Below, one piece after another: positions 17,527-26,406 of a DNA stretch of 64,000 bases; positions within the stretch are counted from its first letter, which is position 1, and each line of letters opens with the position of its first letter. The notes beneath the pieces were generated by a model. That model saw nothing but the letters and a program-made list of their open reading frames with translations, had not been told where the DNA came from and searched no databases. Source of the stretch: CAVQEK01 sp964596645. GTDB taxonomy: Bacteria; Bacteroidota; Bacteroidia; Cytophagales; Cyclobacteriaceae. The stretch covers positions 1-64,000 of the forward strand of contig CAZQVB010000025.1 in the NCBI GenBank assembly GCA_964596645.1, in the 5' to 3' direction. Made by a program: the position numbers and the translations under genes.

Positions 17527-18918
17527 ATGGCTTCGAACTATGATGTAATTGTAATAGGCAGTGGGCCCGGGGGTTATGTGGCGGCCATCAGAGCATCTCA
17601 ACTCGGCCTGAAAGTGGCCGTGGTGGAGAAGGCGGAGTTGGGCGGCATTTGTCTCAACTGGGGGTGCATTCCCACCAAAGCCCTGCTGAAGAGCGCCCAG
17701 GTATTCGACTATGTGAAACATGCCGCCGAGTATGGGGTAGATGTCGCTGAGCCTAAGGTCAATTTTGGAGACATGGTAAAACGCAGCCGTAGCGTAGCTG
17801 AAGGCATGAGCAAAGGCATCAACTTCCTGTTCAAAAAAAATAAAATAGAGGTGCTCAGCGGTTTTGGAAAGGTGAAGCCCGGCAAAAAAGTAGAAGTCGA
17901 TAACGAAGGCAAGAAAACCGAGTACAGCGCCGACCACATCATCATAGCCACAGGCGGACGGTCGCGCGAGCTTCCAAGCCTGAAAATAGATGGAAAAAAA
18001 ATAATCGGCTATCGCAAAGCTATGGTGCTGGAGCAGCAGCCCAAATCGATGGTCATCGTGGGTTCAGGCGCCATTGGCTCCGAATTCGCCTATTTCTACA
18101 ATGCCATTGGCACCAAAGTGACGCTTGTGGAATTTTTGCCCAACATAGTGCCGGTGGAAGACGAGGAGATTTCCAAGCAACTGGAGCGATCATTTAAAAA
18201 GCAGGGCATAGAAGTGATGACCAGCTCTGAAGTGACTGACGTAGACACGTCTGGAAAAGGCTGCCAGGTGACCGTAAAAACCAAAAAGGGAGAGGAAAAA
18301 ATTGCCTGCGACATGGTGCTGTCTGCGGTGGGCGTTACCACCAATCTGGAGGGCATAGGTCTGGAAGAGACTGGTATAAAAACAGAAAAGGGTAAAATAG
18401 TCATTGATGACTTTTACAAAACCAGCGTGGATGGATACTACGCCATTGGCGATGTGGTGAAAGGGCCGGCACTGGCACACGTGGCATCGGCCGAGGGTAT
18501 CATTTGTGTAGAGAAAATAGCCGGGCAAAATCCTGATCCACTCAACTATACCAACCTGCCAGGCTGTACCTATTGCCAACCGGAAGTAGCCTCAGTGGGC
18601 TTTACTGAAAAAGGTGCGATAGAAGCGGGTTACGACATCAAAGTGGGTAAATTTCCTTTTACGGCCAGCGGCAAGGCCAAGGCAGCCGGTGCTTCAGAAG
18701 GCTTTGTAAAAGTGATTTTCGATGCTAAATACGGCGAGTGGCTGGGCGCACATATGATCGGCGCCAACGTGACGGAGATGATCGCTGAAGTAGTGGCAGC
18801 ACGTAAGCTGGAGACCACCGGACATGAAATCATAAAGTCGGTGCACCCTCACCCTACCATGTCGGAAGCGGTAATGGAAGCCGCAGCAGCCGCCTATGAT
18901 GAGGTGATCCACTTATAA
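17527..18918 (+). CDS. lpdA: Dihydrolipoyl dehydrogenase
   Basis: FAD enzyme that reoxidises dihydrolipoamide of 2-oxoacid dehydrogenase complexes and the glycine cleavage system with NAD+. From the ATG at 17527 it has 463 residues, the family norm; the longer open frame from 17380 adds an unlike 49-residue tail and overlaps the promoter. FAD motif VIGSGPGGYVAAIRA at 9-23, redox pair Cys42/Cys47 in GGICLNWGCIPTK, NAD-binding VGSGAIGSEFA in the middle, and the catalytic HPHPTMSE near 440-447. A strong terminator follows. The E1 and E2 subunits are not encoded in this window. Confidence 0.96.
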   Translation: MASNYDVIVIGSGPGGYVAAIRASQLGLKVAVVEKAELGGICLNWGCIPTKALLKSAQVFDYVKHAAEYGVDVAEPKVNFGDMVKRSRSVAEGMSKGINFLFKKNKIEVLSGFGKVKPGKKVEVDNEGKKTEYSADHIIIATGGRSRELPSLKIDGKKIIGYRKAMVLEQQPKSMVIVGSGAIGSEFAYFYNAIGTKVTLVEFLPNIVPVEDEEISKQLERSFKKQGIEVMTSSEVTDVDTSGKGCQVTVKTKKGEEKIACDMVLSAVGVTTNLEGIGLEETGIKTEKGKIVIDDFYKTSVDGYYAIGDVVKGPALAHVASAEGIICVEKIAGQNPDPLNYTNLPGCTYCQPEVASVGFTEKGAIEAGYDIKVGKFPFTASGKAKAAGASEGFVKVIFDAKYGEWLGAHMIGANVTEMIAEVVAARKLETTGHEIIKSVHPHPTMSEAVMEAAAAAYDEVIHL

Positions 18919-18956
18919 AAATTCGTATATTTATCATCTGATAATTACCGATACAC

Positions 18957-18998
18957 TAAAAAGCCTGAAGCAATCCGTTGTTTCAGGCTTTTTTTTAT
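18957..18998 (+). terminator. Intrinsic terminator after lpdA
   Basis: AAGCCTGAA (18961-18969) pairs with TTCAGGCTT (18982-18990), with an inner CAA/TTG and a 4-nt loop, followed by a run of T. It lies 40 bp after the lpdA stop. Confidence 0.9.
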
Positions 18999-19122
18999 TG
19001 ATCATGCAGAGATGAAGTCAAGTCAGCGCTGTGGGAATTTATTGAATACCAAAAAACATAGTCATCCCAACGCCACCTTTCCCGGTCCGACTATCGTCTG
19101 AACTAGTGATTTTTTTTCAGGT

Positions 19123-19252
19123 TTGAGCTTTGAGACCTTGTCACCCATCTACCAATTCTTTGAGCTTTCACTTTTGAGCTTTGAGCTCTATCACCAGTCT
19201 ACCAATCCACGAATCTACTAATCTTCCAACCCACCAATCTTACCAATCATTT
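19123..19252. repeat. Degenerate intergenic repeat block (GAGCTTT and ACCAATCTAC motifs)
   Basis: Non-coding stretch between convergent lpdA and the DUF72 gene, built from repeated GAGCTTT units and ACCAATC/ACCAGTCTAC units. The stretch at 19176-19208 aligns with 33964-33996 over 33 bp with few mismatches. Origin and role unknown; probably a dispersed repeat family. Its right end runs into the 3' end of the DUF72 gene. Confidence 0.6.
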
Positions 19253-19970
19253 GGCGTAATGCCCGGGCATTGTCGATGGCATTGGCCTCGTAGTCGTTGT
19301 TGAAAAAGATGTACATTGACTTGCCCGACAAGGTTTTTAGCTCAGTCTTCCAGGCATTCAGTTCTTCCTCATTGTAGCGATACCGGTACCAATTGAGTGC
19401 ATCCTTACCGTGAAAACGCAGATAGGCCAACTCGTGCGTTTGCCGGGCTTCATTTGGCAAATTTCCCGGAGCGCTCACCATGCAGAAGGCCATTTTTTCC
19501 TGCGCCAACAGTTCGTATACCTCATCACAATACCAGGATATATGGCGAAACTCCATTACCTGCGGAATGTGCCGGCTGCATGCTTGTACAAATTTGCGCA
19601 GGCGTACGGTATCCTTGCGCATACCCGGTGGCAGTTGCCACAGTATACAACCCAGCTTCTCCTGCAGTGGGCCAATGGCCTCATACATGGCTGTAAGCGG
19701 CGCTGCCGGATCATGAAGCCGCTTGATGTGCGTAATGTAGCGACTCCCCTTTATGGCAAAGCAAAAGTGCTGAGGCGTGCGTTTGTACCACCCTTCTACT
19801 ATAGCCGGTTTAGGAAGACCATAAAAGGTGTTGTTGATTTCCAGCGCGCCGAAGTGTTGCGCGTAGTACTCCAGCCACAGGCGCTGGGGCATACGACCGG
19901 GGTAAAACACACCGCGCCAGTCTTTGTAGAAAAAGCCGGAGCAACCGATATGTACAGACTCAAAGTGCAT
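19218..19970 (-). CDS. DUF72 (YecE-like) protein
   Basis: A 250-residue TIM-barrel-type protein of the DUF72 family, known by IGCSGFFYKDWRGVFYP near the N-terminus, then LEINNTFYGLP, and CFAIKGSRYITH. The start is set at the ATG at 19970 (MHFESVHIGCSG), which overlaps the upstream gene by 11 bp; an ATG at 19991 is possible, and the still longer frame runs deep into the LigD gene. DUF72 proteins have no settled function; a nuclease role has been suggested. The overlap implies translation coupled to the LigD polymerase, and so a possible link to DNA repair. Confidence 0.8.
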   Translation of the reverse strand: MHFESVHIGCSGFFYKDWRGVFYPGRMPQRLWLEYYAQHFGALEINNTFYGLPKPAIVEGWYKRTPQHFCFAIKGSRYITHIKRLHDPAAPLTAMYEAIGPLQEKLGCILWQLPPGMRKDTVRLRKFVQACSRHIPQVMEFRHISWYCDEVYELLAQEKMAFCMVSAPGNLPNEARQTHELAYLRFHGKDALNWYRYRYNEEELNAWKTELKTLSGKSMYIFFNNDYEANAIDNARALRQMIGKIGGLED

Positions 19971-20904
19971 GTGTGCCTGTGGGTATTTCATCGGCCACGC
20001 CATCGCGCCTCTGCACCTTGGGCCACATTTTGATGGCCCGGCTGAGAGCATGTGGTGCACCGGTTTCTTCAGCCCACACATTGCCCAGTTGCTCAAGTCG
20101 CTGCGGCACGCTGTGCAGGTTATAATTATTGATGCTCATACTACCGCGCAGTTCGTGCCAGCGCAACGGCGAAGCTACCGGCGCGCCAGGCAGCGGCCTG
20201 AGCGAATAAGGGGCTATGGCGGTTTGTGCATAGCCGTTGCGCAGGTAGTCGATGAAAATACGCTGCCCACGCTTCTCTTTGCTCACTTCAGTGGTGAGCA
20301 ACTTAGGATATTTTGCGGCCAGATGATTGGCCAATTTTCTGGCAAAATTGCGGACTGTATCGAAGCGATGCTGGCGACGCAGCGGCACGATCACATGCAA
20401 TCCACGTGAGCCGGTGGTCATCAGCAGTGGATGAAGGCCCATTTCAACGGTCAAAAATTCTTTCAAAATATCCGCTGCCTCTGCCACCATATGAAAGGCA
20501 TCGATGGATGGATCAAGATCGTATATAAGCGCATCCGGCATATCCGGCTTGTCGATGCGGCTGAGCCAGGAATGAAAAGCGATGGTGCCCTGATTCACCA
20601 AATAAATCAGCGCTGCCTCATGGGTGACACCCGCCATGTTCATCAAATGGTTATCGCGTGTTTTTACGGACAATGTTTTCACCCAATCAGGGAAATGATC
20701 TGACCGCTTCTTCTGAAAAAACCCGCTCTGGTTTATGCCCTCCGGAAAGCGCTGCATGGTGATGGGACGCCCGTGCAGATGTGGAATTATAAACTCTGAA
20801 ACGGCTTTGTAATAGCTGATCACGTCGCCTTTGCTGATATGATCGTGTGGAAAATAAAGCTTTTCTGTGTGCGACAGCGTCACAGTATATTTTCCTGATT
20901 TCAT
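19960..20904 (-). CDS. Stand-alone LigD polymerase/primase domain protein
   Basis: A 314-residue protein that is just the archaeo-eukaryotic primase-type polymerase domain of bacterial NHEJ ligase D. The start is taken at the ATG at 20904 (MKSGKYTVTLSHTEKLYFP); an in-frame ATG 45 bp upstream is less likely. Catalytic DLDPS with Asp129 and Asp131, and the nucleotide-binding GSRGLHVIVPL with His170, are intact; the family also has QRFPEGI near residue 51. No ligase or phosphoesterase domain and no Ku gene is in the window. It would fill in or add ribonucleotides or deoxynucleotides at breaks. It overlaps the DUF72 gene. Confidence 0.88.
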   Translation of the reverse strand: MKSGKYTVTLSHTEKLYFPHDHISKGDVISYYKAVSEFIIPHLHGRPITMQRFPEGINQSGFFQKKRSDHFPDWVKTLSVKTRDNHLMNMAGVTHEAALIYLVNQGTIAFHSWLSRIDKPDMPDALIYDLDPSIDAFHMVAEAADILKEFLTVEMGLHPLLMTTGSRGLHVIVPLRRQHRFDTVRNFARKLANHLAAKYPKLLTTEVSKEKRGQRIFIDYLRNGYAQTAIAPYSLRPLPGAPVASPLRWHELRGSMSINNYNLHSVPQRLEQLGNVWAEETGAPHALSRAIKMWPKVQRRDGVADEIPTGTHAL

Positions 20905-21394
20905 ATTGGTTGAAGATTTTATTGTATGTATTGATCGACGATAAGGCACTAAGGATTCTCATGCTTTTTTCCTGTCTTCGGCTGGGCGAAAAGCCTTAGA
21001 AACCATCAATGAGTTAAAGAACTATGCCATGTAGAGGTATTATCGGCTGGTTGCTGATTTTGGTTGATGTTTCAGTGATATTGATCTGGCGCCTTCCAAA
21101 ACGGCTCTTTCAGTCTACACAGCACCTGTTTCTTCTTCTTTTCCGCTTCATAACGCTCCATAACAGAGCGATCGCTTAGGTGGAGCACACGATGGTGAAG
21201 GAGGACGCAGCAGCAAACCCGGGCATAATTCTCCACGAGAAAACTGGCTTTTTTGTGGATGTTTTTGCCCGGCAATGCCTATCTGCCTACATCGAAAGCC
21301 GCACTTAATGTAGGACGCCTTTCATACTCCACCATTCCCAGATTACGACCGGTTGTGGCATAATCTTTCCTTCTGATCCTGTAAAATTGACACT
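20905..21394. other. Intergenic region between LigD-Pol and aconitase genes
   Basis: About 490 bp between divergent genes. Two short open frames (67 codons on - at 21072-21275; 51 codons on + at 21024-21179, hydrophobic) show no recognisable family, no clear ribosome-binding site and no codon pattern like the neighbours, so neither is called a gene. Promoters for both flanking genes should lie here, but no convincing TTTG/TAnnTTTG pair was seen. Confidence 0.5.
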
Positions 21395-23359
21395 ATGGCC
21401 AAAAACGTTGCACAGAAACTCATCGACGCCCATCTGGTGAGCGGAGAAATGAAACCGGGCAATGAAATAGGAATAAAGATCGACCAAACCCTTACGCAGG
21501 ACGCCACAGGCACGCTGGTGATGTTGGAGCTGGAAGCCATTGGTCTGGATCGTGTAAAAACAGAAGTATCCGTTCAATATGTCGATCACAACCTGCTGCA
21601 GACCGACTATAAAAATGCTGACGACCACCTCTTTCTTCGCTCGGCCTGCAAGCGGTTTGGCGTGTGGTACAGCAAGCCCGGCAACGGGGTTAGTCATCCG
21701 GTACACATGGAGCGCTTTGGCAAACCGGGCAAATCGCTGGTGGGCTCCGACAGCCATACACCGGCAGCTGGCGGACTGGGCATGCTGGCCTTTGGTGCCG
21801 GTGGCCTGGATGTAGCCTTTGCCATGGCGGGTGAGCCGCTGTATATAAAAATGCCGAAAATACTTGGGGTGAAGCTTTCCGGTGAGTTGCCGCCTTGGGT
21901 AAGCGCCAAAGATGTGGTGCTGAAGATGCTGGAAAAATACGACGTGAAAGGCTGCGTGAACACCATTATAGAGTACTACGGCCCAGGCTTAAAAAACCTC
22001 AGCGCCATGGACAGGCACGTGATCGCCAACATGGGCACTGAAATGGGCGCCACCACCACGGTGTTTCCATCCGATGACGCAACAAAACGTTTTATGCGGT
22101 CTCAACATCGCGAAGACGACTGGATAGAACTGGTGGCCGATGATAGAGCCGACTATGACCTGCACGACGAACTGAACCTGTCGGAGCTGGAACCCATGAT
22201 CGCCTGCCCCAGCAGCCCCGGCAATGTAGTGCCTGTGAGGGAGGTGGCGGGCAAACCCATTTATCAGGTTGTCATTGGCTCATCGGCCAATCCTGGCTTG
22301 CGCGATTTCTGGATCGCCAGCCAGATTGTAAAAGGCCGCACCACACACGACGCAGTCTCTTTCGACATCAATCCTACCTCCCGGCAAATCATTGAAAACC
22401 TAATACAAGATTCCGCTTTTCTCGATTTGATGCATGCGGGCGCACGCTTTCATCAGTCGGGGTGCATGGGTTGTATCGGCATGGGCCAGGCACCCGCCTC
22501 CGGACAAATCAGCTTGCGCACCATGCCACGCAACTTTCCTGGCCGCTCCGGCACCAAAGAAGATCAGGTGTACCTCTGCAGCCCTGAAACGGCCGCGGCA
22601 TCGGCACTTACCGGCGAGATCACCGATCCGAGGGATCTGGAAGAAAAGCTAGGCATCAGTTACCCGCAATACCATCAGCCAAAAGATGCGATAATAAATG
22701 AGGATATGCTTATGCCCCCTCCGCCACCGGATGAAGAAGTAGAATTGCAAAAGGGGCCCAATATAAAGTCGCTGCCCGATATAGAGCCTGTGCTGGAGCA
22801 ATATGAGCTGCCGGTAGACCTAAAAATGGGCGATAACATATCCACTGACGAAATCTTGAAAGCCGGCGCTGAGGCCTTGCCTTTTCGCAGCAATATTCCA
22901 AAAATCAGTGAGTTCGCCTTCGAAGTCGTCGACTCAGAGTTTCACGACAGGGCATTGCGCTCTAAACAAAATTGCGGCGGACATGTGGTGGTAGCCGGAG
23001 AAAATTATGCACAGGGCAGCAGCCGCGAACATGCCGCACTGGCGGTAAAATACCTGGGGCAGGTAGCGGTACTGGCCAAGTCATATGCCCGCATCGGCTG
23101 GCAAAACCTGGTCAACTTTGGCATAATACCGCTTGAGTTTGAAAATAATGACGACTATGAACATGTGGCAAAAGGAGATGTGCTGGTGATCAACAACGTG
23201 AAAACAGCACTGATCAATGGCCAGCCCGTGGAGATTTACAACAAAACTAAAGACAAGAAATTTACTGTGGCACATGCCATGAGCAAACGCCAACTGGACA
23301 TTTTGCTGGCCGGCGGCGTGATCAACCATTTTAAAAATTCCGAAAAGATAAATTCATAA
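21395..23359 (+). CDS. Aconitate hydratase (short, Aquifex-type family)
   Basis: Interconverts citrate and isocitrate in the TCA cycle using a 4Fe-4S cluster. It is 654 residues, matching the short aconitase family rather than AcnA (about 900). GSDSHTPAAGGLG is at 118-130, the Cys357/Cys360 pair in SGCMGCIGMGQ, RNFPGRSG at 379-386, and the swivel domain has GDNISTDEILKAG and the substrate loop AQGSSREHAAL. The usual third cluster ligand (Cys in GSCTN) is replaced: residues 295-301 read GSSANPG. A candidate substitute is Cys271 in IACPSSPGN. The HepT-like gene follows after 19 bp. Confidence 0.9.
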   Translation: MAKNVAQKLIDAHLVSGEMKPGNEIGIKIDQTLTQDATGTLVMLELEAIGLDRVKTEVSVQYVDHNLLQTDYKNADDHLFLRSACKRFGVWYSKPGNGVSHPVHMERFGKPGKSLVGSDSHTPAAGGLGMLAFGAGGLDVAFAMAGEPLYIKMPKILGVKLSGELPPWVSAKDVVLKMLEKYDVKGCVNTIIEYYGPGLKNLSAMDRHVIANMGTEMGATTTVFPSDDATKRFMRSQHREDDWIELVADDRADYDLHDELNLSELEPMIACPSSPGNVVPVREVAGKPIYQVVIGSSANPGLRDFWIASQIVKGRTTHDAVSFDINPTSRQIIENLIQDSAFLDLMHAGARFHQSGCMGCIGMGQAPASGQISLRTMPRNFPGRSGTKEDQVYLCSPETAAASALTGEITDPRDLEEKLGISYPQYHQPKDAIINEDMLMPPPPPDEEVELQKGPNIKSLPDIEPVLEQYELPVDLKMGDNISTDEILKAGAEALPFRSNIPKISEFAFEVVDSEFHDRALRSKQNCGGHVVVAGENYAQGSSREHAALAVKYLGQVAVLAKSYARIGWQNLVNFGIIPLEFENNDDYEHVAKGDVLVINNVKTALINGQPVEIYNKTKDKKFTVAHAMSKRQLDILLAGGVINHFKNSEKINS

Positions 23360-23378
23360 CTGACAAAACGCCAATATC

Positions 23379-23723
23379 ATGACTAAAGAAGAACTTCAAC
23401 AACACATCAATCGAATATCCGATCTCTCCCGCGATTGTATCACCCGGCTGCAAAATGTGCCCTTCGAGCAGTTCCGGAAAGACGAGGAATTGAAGGAAGT
23501 GGTGTATCTGATGCTGCAGGAAATAGGGCAGACTGCCCACGAAGTGGAGCAGTATTACGAAGGGGACGAAAAACTAGAAGTACCCACCGATGTGCTCTCC
23601 AACCTGCGCGATGCCCGTTTTCACCAAATGGCAGAGCGCAGTCATCAGCAGATATACTATATCGTGACGAACGACCTGCCGGAAATACAGGAATCGCTGA
23701 TACATCTGGAGCGCAACCTGTAA
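23379..23723 (+). CDS. HepT-like (DUF86/HEPN) small protein
   Basis: A 114-residue all-helical protein that I align by eye with the HepT/DUF86 family of HEPN toxins: FRKDEELKEVVYLMLQEIG fits the central helix, and LRDARFHQ near 76-83 gives Arg77-x4-His82, the position of the HEPN RNase motif. TNDLPEIQESL near the end matches the conserved DLP segment. The Asn after Arg and the Tyr after His that mark active HepT are Asp and Met here, so RNase activity is doubtful. No MntA-type nucleotidyltransferase antitoxin is adjacent. It sits 19 bp after aconitase and 228 bp before the cpATP-grasp gene. Confidence 0.55.
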   Translation: MTKEELQQHINRISDLSRDCITRLQNVPFEQFRKDEELKEVVYLMLQEIGQTAHEVEQYYEGDEKLEVPTDVLSNLRDARFHQMAERSHQQIYYIVTNDLPEIQESLIHLERNL

Positions 23724-23951
23724 CATACTGGCTGGCACAGCAGCGAAGCCGGGCACCTTGGCCTTATCCCCACATATGCTACCCTATCGCAGCACCAGAG
23801 CTGAACAGGCATACTGTGCCATGGCGATTGCAACTTTCACTTTTTTTATGCCTATATCTTAAAAATACATCAGGCATTTATTTATTTCATTGAATATTTT
23901 CTATTACTTTAACTCAGTTGTTGAAATATTCAAGAATCTAAACATGCCGGT

Positions 23952-25379
23952 ATGAAAATCAACGGTTATTCTGCAGATGGTCTGTTTGATGAAATGGTGG
24001 AGCCCGACGGCCACGTCAGGCCAAGCTACCAGTTATTTTATGAAAAGCTTAACGCCATCAGCCGCAGGAAGATAGCACAATTGCAGGGTGCCACCGACAA
24101 AGCGCAGCTGCTCATGGGCATGACTTTCAATGTGTATGGCGAGGCCGAGGGGGTAGAGCGCATTCTGAAGCTCGACCTTGTACCGCGCATCATTTCCTCT
24201 GAAGACTGGAACATAATAGAGAAAGGGTTAAAGCAGAGAATTTACGCCTTGAACCTTTTTCTGGACGACATCTACAACGACCAGAAAATCATAAAAGACA
24301 AGGTGGTGCCCATGGAGATCATTCGGTCTTGCCCGGCATTTTTGGAGCCGTGTATGGGGCTAAAGCCGCCTAAAGATATTTGGTGCCACATCACAGGCAC
24401 CGACATCGTGCGAAACAACGACGGTAATTTTTACATACTGGAAGACAACCTTCGCTGCCCGTCGGGTGTGTCGTACCTGCTGGAAAACCGGGAAATACTC
24501 AAGCGCACGTTTCCGGAGGTATTCAATGAACTTCAGGTAAAGCCGGTGTATGACTACCCATTTCGCCTGCTCGATGCGCTGGAGTATTTGTCTGATCGTG
24601 AAAAACCAACAGTGGCGGTGCTCACGCCGGGTGTGTACAATTCTGCCTATTTCGAGCATTCTTACCTGGCGCTGCAAATGGGCACTGAGCTGGTAGAGGG
24701 CCGCGACCTGGTGGTGGAAGACGGCTGGGTATATATGTACACCACCAACGGACTGAAACGCGTGGATGTGCTTTACCGGCGCATCGACGATGTTTTTCTG
24801 GATCCCCAAAGCTTTCGTGCCGACTCCATGCTGGGTGTACCCGGCATCTTTGAAGCCTACAAAAAAGGGCGGGTAGCACTTGCCAATGCGCCCGGCACAG
24901 GTGTGGCCGACGATAAGGCCGTATATGCCTACGTGCCCGACATTATAAAATATTATATGAACGAAGAGCCATTGCTGCACAACGTGCCTACGTATATATG
25001 CGACCGGCCCGATGACCTGAAATACGTACTGGAGCACATGGCAGAATTGGTGGTGAAGGAAACCAATGCCGCAGGCGGATATGGTATGCTCATAGGGCCA
25101 CATGCCAAAAAAGATGAGGTGGCGCAGTTCCGCGAAAAGGTAAAGGCCAACCCGCGCAACTACATCGCACAGCCGACCCTTTCACTCTCTACGGTGCCCA
25201 GCATCATTGAGGGCAATATAGAAGCCCGCCATGTGGACATCAGGCCCTATATTTTGTATGGCGAAGATATTGAAGTGATACCCGGGGCGCTATCTCGGGT
25301 GGCGCTCAAAAAAGGATCGCTTGTGGTGAACTCTTCACAAGGTGGTGGAAGTAAAGACACCTGGATACTGGCCAAATAG
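23952..25379 (+). CDS. Circularly permuted ATP-grasp type 2 protein
   Basis: A 475-residue predicted peptide-bond-forming ligase of the cpATP-grasp (DUF404/DUF407) family. YILEDNLRCPSGVSYLLENR near 160-178 and VVKETNAAGGYGMLIGPHA near 368-386 are the conserved nucleotide- and Mg-binding segments, and RPYILYGEDIEVIPGALSR closes the domain. By analogy with glutathionylspermidine synthetase relatives it would join a carboxylate to an amine using ATP. First gene of a run with alpha-E, Anbu and transglutaminase genes, a combination recognised by comparative genomics as a predicted peptide synthesis/modification system. The substrate is unknown. Confidence 0.92.
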   Translation: MKINGYSADGLFDEMVEPDGHVRPSYQLFYEKLNAISRRKIAQLQGATDKAQLLMGMTFNVYGEAEGVERILKLDLVPRIISSEDWNIIEKGLKQRIYALNLFLDDIYNDQKIIKDKVVPMEIIRSCPAFLEPCMGLKPPKDIWCHITGTDIVRNNDGNFYILEDNLRCPSGVSYLLENREILKRTFPEVFNELQVKPVYDYPFRLLDALEYLSDREKPTVAVLTPGVYNSAYFEHSYLALQMGTELVEGRDLVVEDGWVYMYTTNGLKRVDVLYRRIDDVFLDPQSFRADSMLGVPGIFEAYKKGRVALANAPGTGVADDKAVYAYVPDIIKYYMNEEPLLHNVPTYICDRPDDLKYVLEHMAELVVKETNAAGGYGMLIGPHAKKDEVAQFREKVKANPRNYIAQPTLSLSTVPSIIEGNIEARHVDIRPYILYGEDIEVIPGALSRVALKKGSLVVNSSQGGGSKDTWILAK

Positions 25380-25428
25380 CCCGCTGCAAAGCAGGAGGCA
25401 GCTTTTTTTATCATTAGAATACTACGTT

Positions 25429-26406
25429 ATGCTGAGCAGAGTAGCAGAGTCAATTTACTGGATGGGCAGGTACCTGGAAAGGGCCGAAAACAATGCCCGC
25501 TTTCTCAATGTGAATTTCAACCTGGAGCTGGATACCCCCACCGGTGTACATGGGCAGTGGGAGGCTTTGCTGAGTGCCACTTCCTCTCTGGAGTTGTACA
25601 AAAGCCATTATTCTAAACTTAAGCCGGAAGATATAGTCAAATTCATAGGGTTCGATACCGAAAACCCAAACTCCATTTGCTCATGCATACGAAATGCACG
25701 GGAAAATGCACGCATGATCCGTGAAAACCTGACCAAAGAGACGTGGGAAGAAATTAATGACCTCTACCACCGCGTGAACAACGGCAGTAATAAAATAAGC
25801 ACAAAAAATGGCGATGCCCGCAAGTTTTTCGACAAGGTGCGCAAAAGCATACAACTGCTGTATGGCATGGCCGACTGTACCGTGTCGCGCACTGAGGGCT
25901 GGCATTTTTTGAGGGTGGGCCAGTATCTGGAGCGTGCTGACAATACTACGCGCATACTGGATGTGAAGTATCACATCATATTGCCTTCGCTCGATTCGGT
26001 CGGCACACCGCTCGACATCATACAGTGGGCCTCACTCCTGAAGTCGGTAAGTGCTTATAATATGTACCGGCGGCTCTACGGGCGCATTGTACCCTTCAAT
26101 ATTGCTCAGTTTCTTATTCTTGATAATAAATTCCCCAGGGCCGTTTTCTTTTGCCTGCAGCAGGCAGAGCTATCTCTCATTGCCCTGTCGGGCGGGGTAT
26201 TGGGCGGGTATCGCAACGAGGTAGAGAAACGCCTGGGAATGCTGCGTTCGGAATTGGAATATGAAGATATGAAACATATTTTTGCCAACGGCCTGCACGA
26301 ATATCTGGACGACATACAACTGAAACTCATAGAAGTGTCCAACGCCATTCACGAAGTATTTTTTCAATATGGGCCACAAAATCAAAAACAAACGCAATCT
26401 CAATGA
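25429..26406 (+). CDS. Alpha-E domain protein (DUF403)
   Basis: A 325-residue alpha-helical protein of the alpha-E family. The start is the ATG at 25429 (MLSRVAESIYWMGRYLERAE, the classic opening with two helices bearing Arg/Glu); the longer frame from 25342 overlaps the previous gene and lacks conservation. A second ERADNTTRILDVKYH segment lies in the middle. Alpha-E genes nearly always accompany cpATP-grasp genes and are thought to act with them, but no activity has been shown. It starts 49 bp after the ATP-grasp stop and overlaps the Anbu gene by 4 bp (ATGA). Confidence 0.92.
   Translation: MLSRVAESIYWMGRYLERAENNARFLNVNFNLELDTPTGVHGQWEALLSATSSLELYKSHYSKLKPEDIVKFIGFDTENPNSICSCIRNARENARMIRENLTKETWEEINDLYHRVNNGSNKISTKNGDARKFFDKVRKSIQLLYGMADCTVSRTEGWHFLRVGQYLERADNTTRILDVKYHIILPSLDSVGTPLDIIQWASLLKSVSAYNMYRRLYGRIVPFNIAQFLILDNKFPRAVFFCLQQAELSLIALSGGVLGGYRNEVEKRLGMLRSELEYEDMKHIFANGLHEYLDDIQLKLIEVSNAIHEVFFQYGPQNQKQTQSQ

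Noticed and set aside
21072..21275. 67-codon open frame on the minus strand upstream of aconitase
   Set aside because: No recognisable family, no ribosome-binding site and unlike codon use; treated as chance.
23379..23723. Classical HepT/MntA toxin-antitoxin pair
   Set aside because: No nucleotidyltransferase gene is next to it and two active-motif residues are changed, so it is listed only as HepT-like.
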